In this document: in pieces, positions 46,399-55,563 of the stretch
Position numbering within the stretch: the stretch's first letter is position 1
Layout of the letters: each line of letters begins with the position of its first letter
NCBI GenBank assembly: GCA_038363925.1
Contig: JAQQWL010000003.1
Location: forward strand, 2,356,001 to 2,420,000
Length of the DNA stretch: 64,000 nucleotides
DNA from: Apiospora phragmitis
Taxonomy: Eukaryota > Ascomycota > Sordariomycetes > Amphisphaeriales > Apiosporaceae
Direction of reading: 5' to 3'
Position numbers and translations under genes: made by a program
The notes under the pieces: generated by a model
Databases searched by the model: none
Told to the model about the DNA's origin: nothing
The model's input: only the letters and a program-made list of their open reading frames with translations

Positions 46399-46473
46399 GG
46401 TGGCTCACCAAGGTAATCTCTTTATTAATTAGTGTGATACATTAAAAGGCTCTTGGTTGGTGGCTTACCAAGG
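46399..46473 (+). repeat. subterminal repeat pair of the hAT-like element
   Basis: GGTGGCTCACCAAGG at 46399-46413 and GGTGGCTTACCAAGG at 46459-46473, exactly 60 bp apart, 14 of 15 identical (the change is C to T). Subterminal repeats of this kind bind hAT transposases in known elements. Confidence 0.6.
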
Positions 46474-46517
46474 CTGTATGGTTGGTTGGTTGCCAATCAT
46501 GGTGGTTTCGGTTGGTG

Positions 46518-46531
46518 CATTGACAGCCTTG
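46518..46531 (-). repeat. right terminal inverted repeat of the hAT-like element
   Basis: CATTGACAGCCTTG on the plus strand, the exact inverse of the left end. Confidence 0.85.
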
Positions 46532-46539
46532 CCTCGGAG
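46532..46539 (+). repeat. target site duplication, right copy (CCTCGGAG)
   Basis: Identical to 40731-40738. Confidence 0.85.
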
Positions 46540-46960
46540 CCTGTACTCCGGCTTGATAGTGGAAGAAAGCCTGCAGATATTAATCACAATATCAGCTATA
46601 GCACAAGTTAGCAGGGCGTGATTCAGTGCTTTTGGATGGGTAGGTGTTGAACATGAGATTCGCGACTGATCCATGATCTCCTCCAGGAGGTCCGGCGTTG
46701 AGAACCCAATCCAGCATCTCGGGACCATCCCTCATCCCGAAAATAACGAGGGCGGCTATACTTGCATCATCATCTGGCGACCATCTTTGTCTTGTCCTGA
46801 AGAGCAAGCTGCAGAGAAAACAAGCTTTGTGGTTCTGCTTTATATGTTTCAAAGAGAGTTGAATGTCTTGGTCGGACCATTCGTCATAGACTATGCCTGT
46901 CACTTGTGGGTTTTCAGGACGAAAGCGCCCGAAGATTGATTGGCAGGCTCCGCAAAGCAT
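46540..46960 (-). pseudogene. HET-domain protein (third), 5' part of the transposon-split gene
   Basis: Starts at 46960 with MLCGACQSIFGRF and continues HIKQNHKACFLCSLLF, the C-x2-C .. C-x2-C pattern that precedes the HET domain in many fungal proteins, then VIFGMRDGPEMLDWV. The frame closes near 46592. A GCTAAC branch-point-like sequence (minus strand, near 46605) and a CTGCAG acceptor (exon resuming at 46570) suggest an intron here, after which the frame SSRSTGSEES leads into the 8-bp target site and, past the element, into the HET domain at 40730. The donor could not be fixed. Together with 39373-40730 this makes one gene of about 590 residues. Confidence 0.75.
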
Positions 46961-47354
46961 CTCTGGAAGAAAGACTTCTGGTAAACTCTGCTATCTCTTT
47001 GATTGATCGATTGCTGGTATACAAGTCGAACTCGACAAACTCCGCTTCGTTGAAGCATGTCAGCCCAAGTAGTAAGTATGTAGAGATGTAGAAGCGGTCC
47101 GGGATAGCAGAACTCATGCGGTGTAACGTACGCATGAGCGAGCTGACACAGGGACCCCCTAGCAGGTATCATTACTGCTGACTAACCCATGGATTCTAGC
47201 TGAGATTTAGGCAACATTGTATGCAACCCCTTACCTGAACTAACGTCTTGGTTCTTTCCAACGTCAACTCGGAAGGCAAACAAGCAGAAGAACCCAATCC
47301 CAGAGCCAGTCAACCGCTCCTATTCGCCTATGACCCATAGTGTGCAACTTCCCG
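46961..47354. other. divergent promoter region
   Basis: Between the broken HET gene (left) and the F-box-like gene (right). No feature except a GTAAC..CATGAG-type AT/GC mix; no gene. Confidence 0.4.
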
Positions 47355-48107
47355 ATGACGTGTTCTAGCCTTGATTACCCCCTTAAGATCATTGGTCTGA
47401 TTTTCGACCTGCTGTCGAGTGCCGAGCTCCAAGCGCTCTGTCGTGTCAGCAGGCGCCTACGCCCAATCGCAGAACCCTGTCTCTACTCCGCGCTTCGATG
47501 GACGTGGCGGTTCACCTGGCCGGACGCTCCGCCTTGCCCGTATCCGGTGAGCACCCGCGTGCCCCCCTTGGTACCTCTTCTCCGCGCCATCTCGTGCCGT
47601 CCCGAGCTCGCCGCCTGCGTGAAGACGATCGACCTGGGCTGCAGTGGGTTCAACAACCTCGCCGCGTACACCCGCTACAAGGACACCCCGGCGCTTCCCG
47701 TGTTCGCAGAAGGAGCAGATCTGTGCGAACTTGTCGCTGTGGTAGAACGTTTCGACGTCCCATATGCCGGCCGTTGGGTCCAGGAGTTGCGAGGGGGGAG
47801 AAAGGCCGCCTTCGTGGCACTCCTACTCGCCCTGACCCCGAACTTGCAACATCTTCGTATCGACGAGGAGTACGTACAGGGCAAGGATATCGACATGATC
47901 TTAGCTAAAGTCTGCCTGGGCCCGACTGTGCTCGGAAAGAGCCACTCGGACTCAGACGCGCGACTTTTACGCAACTGCGACAAGTTGGACTTGCTATCCC
48001 TCCTTTACTTACCAGCAGCTGAAAGCCTGTCGCTTCCCAATGACCCGGTGGAATCCTCCTCGTGGCAGTTGCACGCCAGGCTAGGCCCAATGACATCTTG
48101 TCTCTGA
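47355..48107 (+). CDS. F-box-like protein, possibly truncated
   Basis: About 250 residues from ATG 47355 (MTCSSLDYPLKIIG). The N-terminus has an F-box-like helix pair, IIGLIFDLLSSAELQALCRVSRRLRPIAEPCLYS, as in fungal F-box/LRR proteins. Then leucine-rich-type text appears: LVPLLRAISCRPELAACVKTIDLG, FVALLLALTPNLQHLRIDEEYV. Fungal members are usually 450-600 residues, so this one ends early, after RLGPMTSCL; the C-terminal repeats are missing. Another ATG at 47330 opens MTHSVQLPDDVF and then stops; LPDDV is itself F-box-like, so a small indel at the start is possible. It is likely a relic or a shortened gene. Confidence 0.55.
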   Translation: MTCSSLDYPLKIIGLIFDLLSSAELQALCRVSRRLRPIAEPCLYSALRWTWRFTWPDAPPCPYPVSTRVPPLVPLLRAISCRPELAACVKTIDLGCSGFNNLAAYTRYKDTPALPVFAEGADLCELVAVVERFDVPYAGRWVQELRGGRKAAFVALLLALTPNLQHLRIDEEYVQGKDIDMILAKVCLGPTVLGKSHSDSDARLLRNCDKLDLLSLLYLPAAESLSLPNDPVESSSWQLHARLGPMTSCL

Positions 48108-49276
48108 ATCTTACCATGCGTAACGAAGACTATGCCAGGATGGTGGGTACGAAATAGGGGGGAGGCTGTGGGGGACGACCAACACCCGAGGGGGCAGGTT
48201 AGATATCGAGATTGATGCTTTGTCTTTCAACAAACAGGTGGCCGATTGGTGTGGTGGGTGCGGGCGCTTCTCTCGGTGGGCGATTTGGCTTCGATAACCT
48301 ATTACAAGAGGCTCTGAGTCCAAATCTAACCCGTACAAAACAAAAGACTTAGCGATAGCATGTTAACCACTAATGCCACGACACACCTGTTTTTCCTTAA
48401 TTTTTTTTCTTTTTTCTCTCACGCTGTCTCTCCCTCTTTCTTGCTAGCATGGTAACTATTATCCACAACGAAGAATCTGCAGATGTTCCGATGGCTATGG
48501 CCAGGAAGGCCGGTTTCTGTGTACTAAGTGAACCAGCGACACCTGCCAGGACATTCATGCAACATTTTCGTGAGGGGTTCGAGTGCACCCTGTGGAACTC
48601 CACGTAGGATGACCGTGTAATCGGCCTAGTGGCTGGCATACGTAACCGTAGCTTGGGTGAGGGGATTCGAGCAGCTTTGGTGTTTCTGGGTGATTCTCCC
48701 ACTTGCCCATTCAAGAGCTTCAATCCCCGAGACCCTGGCCTAGCGGACGTGGTTGCGAATGAGGCTCGACGTTTCCCATAGCATTCCGCCCTTGTACCGT
48801 TCGTAGACCTCCGGCGATAAATTACTGCAAGCACATAATTGTTACCTGTTGGGTTTGGTTGGCCTGTTACGCGAATAACACACTACTAGAGACGAACCAT
48901 TACTATTGCCCCTTTTTGAGGCATCATTAGTAAATTAGCTCAGTAATTCCAGATAAGGTTTCCCCTAGGCCTATGCAGTAATGTGGTAAGAAGTATACTC
49001 CAATCCACTGGTTCCTGTCCGCTTTAGCTCCAAGGTGCGATGTAACCTCGCCTGTGTAAGACAAGACGCCCTCATCAACCCCGCAACTGGGAACATGCAT
49101 ATGCAGAGCGAGTCGGGGACGATCCGTGGTGGTCTAGTCTCAAGGCTACCGATTCATTTGCCGGACCTGCCGCCGCCACGCTTCTTTTTTCAAATGCCCC
49201 TCTCTCCATTCCATTCGTCAGCTGCATCGCTGCTCGACGAACCTCTTCGACACCCACTTGACCAGATTTATTACGA
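48108..49276. other. intergenic region, no gene seen
   Basis: Where the rest of the F-box protein would lie there is only non-coding-looking sequence. 48398-48440 is T/C-rich. The promoter of the GH92 gene lies at the right end. Confidence 0.45.
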
Positions 49277-51754
49277 ATGACGATGTACAATGCCCGGAGA
49301 AGCGCGGCAGTGGTGACGATAGTGATGTCGGGATTGACCGCCCCTACCTTGGGTGGCGTCGGGCCTGGACCCTTGACCCAATACGTCAACGTCTTCACGG
49401 GCACGGCGCAGAACGACAACCCGGGCAACGTCTTCGCGGGCGCCGCGGTGCCGTTCGGGATGGCGAAAGTGACCCTCCAGGTCGCGGGCTACTCGCCGGC
49501 GGGGTACGTCTCCGAGTCGACCGAGCTGGCGCGGGGCGTGTCCCCGCTGCACGACTCCGGCACCGGCAGCTCCGAGGGCAGCTTCGGCAACTTCTGCATC
49601 ATGCCCGTCGTATGCGGCGATGATTTCGCCGAGTGCCCGACGCTCGAGGAGCCGCGGTCCTTGCGCCGCGTCGGTGATGGCAATAACGATACGGGGTTCC
49701 CGGGCTACTTCAGCACGACGTTCGTCAACGGGGTGCAGATTGAGCTGGCGTCGACTCAGGCCGCTTCGCTGGAGCGGTACAACTTCCCAGCGGGGACGGA
49801 GCCAACGCTGGTCCTGGACTGGACGGACGATTCGCCGCATTCCTTTCTCTACGGCCAGATGCACGCGGACTGGTCAGCGCAACGGATCGTAATGAACGGC
49901 ACCTTCCGCAGCAGCTTCGGGCCGAGTCAGTTCAGCTATCCGGCGTTTCAATGTGTGGACTTATCCCTTGCTGGCTCTATAAAGGACCGAGCTTTCTTCG
50001 GAGGCAACGTGAACGGCATGGACGCGCGCCGCGACGACCTGGACTCCTGGGACTTACCACCCGTAGCCGAGCGTCTGCGGAGACCCGACTTCATCCAACC
50101 GCTTCAAGCCGGCGCCATCGTGCGCTTCCCGCCGCAGTCCAGTGGAGGAGACAGATCGATTCTAGTGCGCCGTGGTGTCTCTTTTACCTCAGCCCAGCGC
50201 GCATGCGAGAACATGGAACGCGAGATCCCCGAGCCGGACTTTGACAAGATTGTCACGGACAGCAACTCGCAGTGGGAAGAGAAATTAGGCCGCATCGTGC
50301 TCTCCGACGAGACATCGGACTACATCCGGCGCCTGTTCTACACGTCCTTCTACCGCACCTTCCTGTCTCCTAATAACGCCACCGGCAACGCGCCGCCCCC
50401 CTATACCGACTCCGAGCACCCCTACTTCGACGGCCTGTACTGCAGCTGGGACACGTACCGCACCCTCTTCCCGCTCCTGGCCCTGACCTCGCCGCGCGAG
50501 ATGGCAGAGATCGTCGACACGTACGTCGACGGGTGGCGGCGCGAGGGCTGGCTGCCCGAGTGCCGGGCTAACAATGTGCTCGGCTGGACCCAGGGCGGCA
50601 ACAACGCAGTGCCCATCGTGGCCGACTTCCTCATCAAGTACGCGGGCCACGCCGCGGCGCTGGGCATCGACCTGGACGAGTTCTGGGCCGCGCTGGAGCA
50701 CGACGTCGAGGCGATGCCCTCTAATTGGGACTACGCCGGCCGCCGCCAGGAGTCCTACCAGAAGCTGGGGTATATGGCCTACAACTACCTCGAGAGCGGA
50801 AGCAACGGCCAGCGGACGCGGGAGGCAAGCCGGGGTCTCGAGTACGCCTTCGGCGACTTCGCAGCCGGCATGGCGGCCCGGACCCTGGGCAAGCCGGATG
50901 CGTCCGATGCGCTCCTACGGCGCAGCCTGTCGTACCGCAACAACTTCGACCCGGACCTAGAGTCAGACGGCTTCAAGAGCTTCGTTGCGCGGCGGTTCCC
51001 CAACGGCACCTTCGTCCCCGGCGCCAACCCCGTGGACTGCAGCCCGCTCGACACCAACAGCTCGCACGAGTGCAGCACGCAGTCGACCAACAGGTTCGGC
51101 ATCTACGAGAGCTCGAGCTGGGAGTACAGCCTCTACGCACCGCACGACGTGGCGGGTATGATCTCCGTGCTAGGGGCCAACGACACTGCCAACAAGAATG
51201 ACACGTTCGCCAAAAGGCTGCACCACTTCTTCGACGCGGGCTACTACCTCCCCGGCAACGAGCCAAGCTTCCAGACGCCCACCCTCTTCCACCACATCGG
51301 CCGCCCCGCCGACTCGGTGCGCCAAGTCCGGCGCATCGTGCACGACCACTTCAGCCTCGACCGCGGCGGCCTCCCGGGCAACGACGACAACGCCGCCATG
51401 GCCAGCCTGCTGGTCTGGCACCTGCTGGGGCTCTACCCCGTGCCCGCGTCGGGCGAGCTGCTGATCCTGTCGCCCTTCGTGCCCGGGTACGCGATCCGCA
51501 ACGAGCTGCTGGGCGACGTGGCGGTCCGGGTCACGGGGTTTGATCCGCGGACCCTCGAGACGCGCGAGGTGCCGCCGGGCGGCCGCGCTTTCGTCGAAAG
51601 CCTCAAGTTGGACGGCGTCGCCGTGGGTCGGTGCCGCGTCGATTTCGCGCAGCTGTTCGCCGCGCGCGACGTCGAGTTCGTCATGACGGATGTGGAGAGG
51701 CTGGGCTGCGACGGGCAGGAGCCGAGCAGTGTGAGCACCGGAGGCTTCGTCTAG
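49277..51754 (+). CDS. secreted GH92 alpha-mannosidase
   Basis: An exo-acting, calcium-dependent inverting alpha-mannosidase (usually alpha-1,2), trimming mannose from N- or O-glycans (family knowledge). An intact single exon of 825 residues, the usual length. N-terminus: signal peptide-like (RRSAAVVTIVMSGLTAPT), then VNVFTGTAQNDNPGNVFAGA and PFGMAKVTLQ. Family signatures: GVSPLHDSGTG, YCSWDTYRTLFPLLAL, GYMAYNYLESG, WEYSLYAPHDVAGM and GGLPGNDDNAAMASLLVWHLLGLYPV (the NDD stretch belongs to the active site). Several NxS/T sites occur in the C-terminal half. The coding GC content is high. It is probably used outside the cell on host or dead-biomass glycoproteins. No neighbour is related. Confidence 0.95.
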   Translation: MTMYNARRSAAVVTIVMSGLTAPTLGGVGPGPLTQYVNVFTGTAQNDNPGNVFAGAAVPFGMAKVTLQVAGYSPAGYVSESTELARGVSPLHDSGTGSSEGSFGNFCIMPVVCGDDFAECPTLEEPRSLRRVGDGNNDTGFPGYFSTTFVNGVQIELASTQAASLERYNFPAGTEPTLVLDWTDDSPHSFLYGQMHADWSAQRIVMNGTFRSSFGPSQFSYPAFQCVDLSLAGSIKDRAFFGGNVNGMDARRDDLDSWDLPPVAERLRRPDFIQPLQAGAIVRFPPQSSGGDRSILVRRGVSFTSAQRACENMEREIPEPDFDKIVTDSNSQWEEKLGRIVLSDETSDYIRRLFYTSFYRTFLSPNNATGNAPPPYTDSEHPYFDGLYCSWDTYRTLFPLLALTSPREMAEIVDTYVDGWRREGWLPECRANNVLGWTQGGNNAVPIVADFLIKYAGHAAALGIDLDEFWAALEHDVEAMPSNWDYAGRRQESYQKLGYMAYNYLESGSNGQRTREASRGLEYAFGDFAAGMAARTLGKPDASDALLRRSLSYRNNFDPDLESDGFKSFVARRFPNGTFVPGANPVDCSPLDTNSSHECSTQSTNRFGIYESSSWEYSLYAPHDVAGMISVLGANDTANKNDTFAKRLHHFFDAGYYLPGNEPSFQTPTLFHHIGRPADSVRQVRRIVHDHFSLDRGGLPGNDDNAAMASLLVWHLLGLYPVPASGELLILSPFVPGYAIRNELLGDVAVRVTGFDPRTLETREVPPGGRAFVESLKLDGVAVGRCRVDFAQLFAARDVEFVMTDVERLGCDGQEPSSVSTGGFV

Positions 51755-54700
51755 AGAGTATTGTATTTGCCCCCTTTTTCTCTCTTCCTCTTGTCATTGG
51801 TAAGTAGCTAGATCGTTCACGCCGGCCTGGTGGGCTGGGGGTTCCGTAAGCATGTAATCAAGAACGAGTTATCATCTTTGATTTCACCCGCGGAGGGAGG
51901 GTACCAGTCGCCCTTATATAGACACTCCAAGGCATCACGATAACATCGGTTCTCGTGATACGACATAATCGTGTATACTAGTTTCCAGCCGAATTTGGAG
52001 CTTTCTACATCCTACCCTTCTGAATTGTTCGCTCTTCTCTCTGCTTCCCGATATAGTAACGCACGATCCGGAGGCAAGTGTCCCTTAGCTTATCCCACAT
52101 GCAACCCGGTGCTTTTGCCGCGCTAATACTCAAGAAATGGCGAGGGCTTCCTCGAGATCGATGACACTTTAGTGGCGAAACATTCGTGTAATGTTTACAT
52201 TGTGGCGTTCTTTCGCCGGTGCACCGTTCCTTGAGCACTCAAAATCATATCACTCTAACACTTCATGTTGTAATGCACTGCAGCTGGTGCTTTCTTGCCC
52301 GTGGATCCGAGGCATAGTCCCTAGTATTGGCGCGTTGCGCTGGAGGCATCGCAGATGAAATGAAACAACTCCTTTCTTCCCTACCCTGTCCAATACTACG
52401 TATGATAGCGTAGGGAAGCAAGATGCAAGAGAAAGGCAGGGCTGTCTAAACTTTCTATCAAACGCTCAGTTTCACGGTATGGACTATCTGCTTTCAAGGA
52501 GAATGTCTCACCCATTCGGCTGAATAGTTATCACAGTGGCTAGCAGGAGAGGCAAGCGCCTATCGCTAGCGTAGCTCTTGAATAGGAGTTATGTTATTGA
52601 GAGATATGAGTCCTCAGCCGGGCAATACGGGCAGTTGCTAGAGCATCGGCAATAATTTACCTAAAATATAACCCCCAAGCACCAATAATATTATTTTCTC
52701 CCTTTGACTAAAGTAGTGATGATTTTTGTTGTTGTTCACCTTCGCTATAGTATGCAGTGCAGAAGCCTCACTTTCACGTCATTTCCTCTAGTTTGAGTTC
52801 AAGTCACTTGGTGCGTCTATTTCCAACTTCGAGTGCCACGGTGAAACCCACCATCCGGTTTGCGAAGTGCTGAAGAAATAAAACTTGTCATTCAGATTGG
52901 TGTAGTGATAAAACGTGCACGGCGACATGAACTCACTACCCTACCTTCCTGCCTGCTCGTATTTCTCGGTGTGGCGAGTGAGGATAAGAAATTTGGGGCT
53001 CAACTAGTATCAGCATACGTCGGTGAGGATCAAGCCACCATATTATGAATGGAACAGTCGATAGAGCCCAGTCATATAATCCCGCTATGTACCCTGTATG
53101 AATTCAGGTACATCCCACTTTGGGGGATTCAAGCAGGCTTTCAAAATGTCGCCTAGTCAGTATTCCCTCTTCTCCGGGAATAAGTGATCCCTGTAGATCT
53201 AAGTATTAATCGGAAGGCGCCGCAGAATAGGGATATGAAATGAACAGATCAGTAAAAATATCAGAGGCGCCGCCACCAAAGGGCAAACCACGCGAGGGAT
53301 AGCCGCGCCACATCAGGCCATGCCAACCAGCAGATTGTCCCTTCACCGTCTCAGCCTGCCTGCCGGGCGCAAAGCATCTCCGGGGACACAGGCCCGCGAG
53401 TGGGGGCCATATTCTCTGCAAGATCTCCTTGAACTGTACCCCCACACGCCCTCTTTCCTGGTAGGCACAGGAGACGTAAGTCGGTAGTATCTCCGGCCAA
53501 TGAGGGTGGATTTTGCCATCTCCAATTGCATACCGCCTTTTCGGGGTCGGCGCCGCCACCTAAAGTAGAGCGTCCTGCGAAAGCTGGGGTCAGAACCCTG
53601 ATTGTGTTACATCGGTAGATCTTCAACAGCTGCATTAAGTCGTATCATACGACGGTGAGATGTGACAGAAGACTCGGCTCCAGCCCAAGGTGGGTATCCG
53701 GCGGACCAGGAAATCGGTCATTGGCTGGACGGGGCTGCGGCCGTCGTTCGGGCCCCCTCCTCGCCTGGTCACCTTAACCTTATATCCTCCTGTATTCGAG
53801 GAGAAATATAACACTGTTATTGCTTCTCTTATATGGGCTAGATGTGACTTGTCTCTTTTTTTCGGGGAAGTCTCGTAGACAGCTCAGTTTTCCCTTGTGT
53901 AATCAAGGTAGTGCTTTTCTTCTCATTCTTTTTTTCCTAGATACAGTTTCCTGCCGTCAGAGCCTACTATACAATTGGCTGCTTTCTGTCCAGAATCTTC
54001 TTTGCCGGGGTATTCCCCACAGGTCAACCAAGCCGTGGAGGAAGGGACGGACCGCAGCGCCCCAATGCCATGCCATGTATGTGACTAGCTGCCGACGTTG
54101 CAATGAGAGCTGTCAGAAACGGAAGGTCCGAAGGGAAGAAAAAGATACGTTACGGGACTAATGCAGAGAAAAGTCGGGGCAAACAGCGGCTTAGGAAATG
54201 CACCATTGGCGCACGCCCCCTTTTGAATGAGGGCCTTGTTTATGATCATGAGTTGTCTGCAGGGAAAGCAGTCTGGTCTCCACACCCGTTCGCTTCCCGT
54301 CGCGTCCCTTAGAAAAGATTTGCTTTTTCCTTTTTTGCCTTCTGAACTCTCGACCCTAGTTTGATTGACAGGTCATGTACAAATGTGATCAGTAATAGCA
54401 CCGGGAGACTGCCTCCGCCACCGATCGTATCATCGAGTCCAACTGTTTACTGGTATCGTCCGCGGGAGGCTTAGAGTGCTACTAACGTGCGGGAGATGGC
54501 CTCATGGCCACCCGGGCAACTGCAGCGTGGGCTGGCGGGTTCGTCTTATCTCCAGAATGCCGCAGAAGAGTCGGGCCCGGCAAGTTGACAGGCGCCCGAG
54601 GCGTCCTCCATGCACGAGAGCTCTCGAAAGCGCCAGGGTTCATGGGAGGAAAGGGTGTCCCTAGCAGATAGAGCCTGCCTGCGTAGGTACCTAATGCAAA

Positions 54701-55563
54701 TGTCTGACAGCCTGCCGCACCTCCCAGCCAACCGCTTTTCTTCACCGGTCTCGAGAGGCTGCATCGAAAGCAGTAACATTTGGGCTGCCCGACAGGTTAG
54801 AAGTGGAGTGGCGGGCGGAAAGCAAATAATGTCTTAACTCACAACAGAGCCTGACGCAAATGGTGATCCACGGTTCATTTGCTGCTTGGCCTGAGAGATC
54901 TTGCATCAAATAGCGCTAAACTTGACTAGCATATTCCCACGCATCCAGCTTGGCCCAGTGACGCACTCTCACAAGCTCCAACATCGTGGTTGGTGAGGAT
55001 AAGCATTCCATTGCCATGCACATGAACGGAACGGGGCGCTCTTGCAGACTTAGCACTCCCACAAGCGAGACACCACGTAATAATATCCCCAGACTCATCC
55101 AACGGGGACCCTGGCACTACTACATGCACAGTACTTCCAAGTCTAAAATACGTGAAATCCGATTTGGCAGTCTCTCGTGACGTCTTTTTGTCTGGCCTGA
55201 GACGTATGTAATAATGCAGCCTAAGTGTAGCATTGGTTGTACAATATTCATTTCATAAATACAATTCATCGTTATATGCGACTTGTAACTGGTATGGACA
55301 TAAGGAAAAATATGCATGCATTGACAACGCTTAGCGTGATCAGCCCTGTCGAGATTGGCCATCTCATGGTCTCACGCGTCCCAACGCTGCCATTGCCTTT
55401 GGGCTTGCCAGTGCGCCTGGAACATCTGTGAAGTAAAATGCATATCACGTTCCCAGATAAATGGTCGGTCCGCCTCAGTTCGAACCTTCTTTTTCTTCCA
55501 GGTGTAGCGAGAGGTGATCTGACTGGTTGGCTTTTCCGTCTCCGATTCAACTACGCATGTGGA
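51755..55563. other. 3.8 kb gene-free region
   Basis: Many short overlapping frames on both strands, none with protein-like composition, start context or introns. GC content is ordinary and CpA is not depleted, so this is not RIP-degraded repeat. I see no tRNA or rRNA. It may hold long regulatory sequence or non-coding transcripts. Confidence 0.5.

Larger units (their letters stand above)
40739..46531. mobile_element. RIP-degraded DNA transposon, hAT-like, inserted in a HET gene
   Basis: A 5,793-bp element. Its left end starts CAAGGCTGTCAATGTACCAATC and its right end, read in reverse complement, starts CAAGGCTGTCAATGCACCAACC: 14 identical terminal bases, then two C/T differences that fit RIP. 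CCTCGGAG flanks both ends (8 bp). Body: very AT-rich, CpA-poor, no open frame longer than a few dozen codons, so no transposase can be read. The superfamily call rests on the 8-bp duplication and on CA(A/G)GG-type ends. The outer 50-100 bp at each end are less mutated and hold short subterminal repeats. A Copia-type element is nested inside (41409-44471), so the DNA transposon itself is about 2.7 kb. Direction cannot be set. Confidence 0.78.

Noticed and set aside
40739..46531. Reading the AT-rich block as a centromere or mitochondrial insert
   Set aside because: Defined inverted ends, target duplications and internal LTRs show transposons; mitochondrial genes are not seen.
51755..55563. A hidden gene or cluster in the 3.8 kb gap
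   Set aside because: I looked for splice-linked frames and family motifs on both strands and found none that could be supported.
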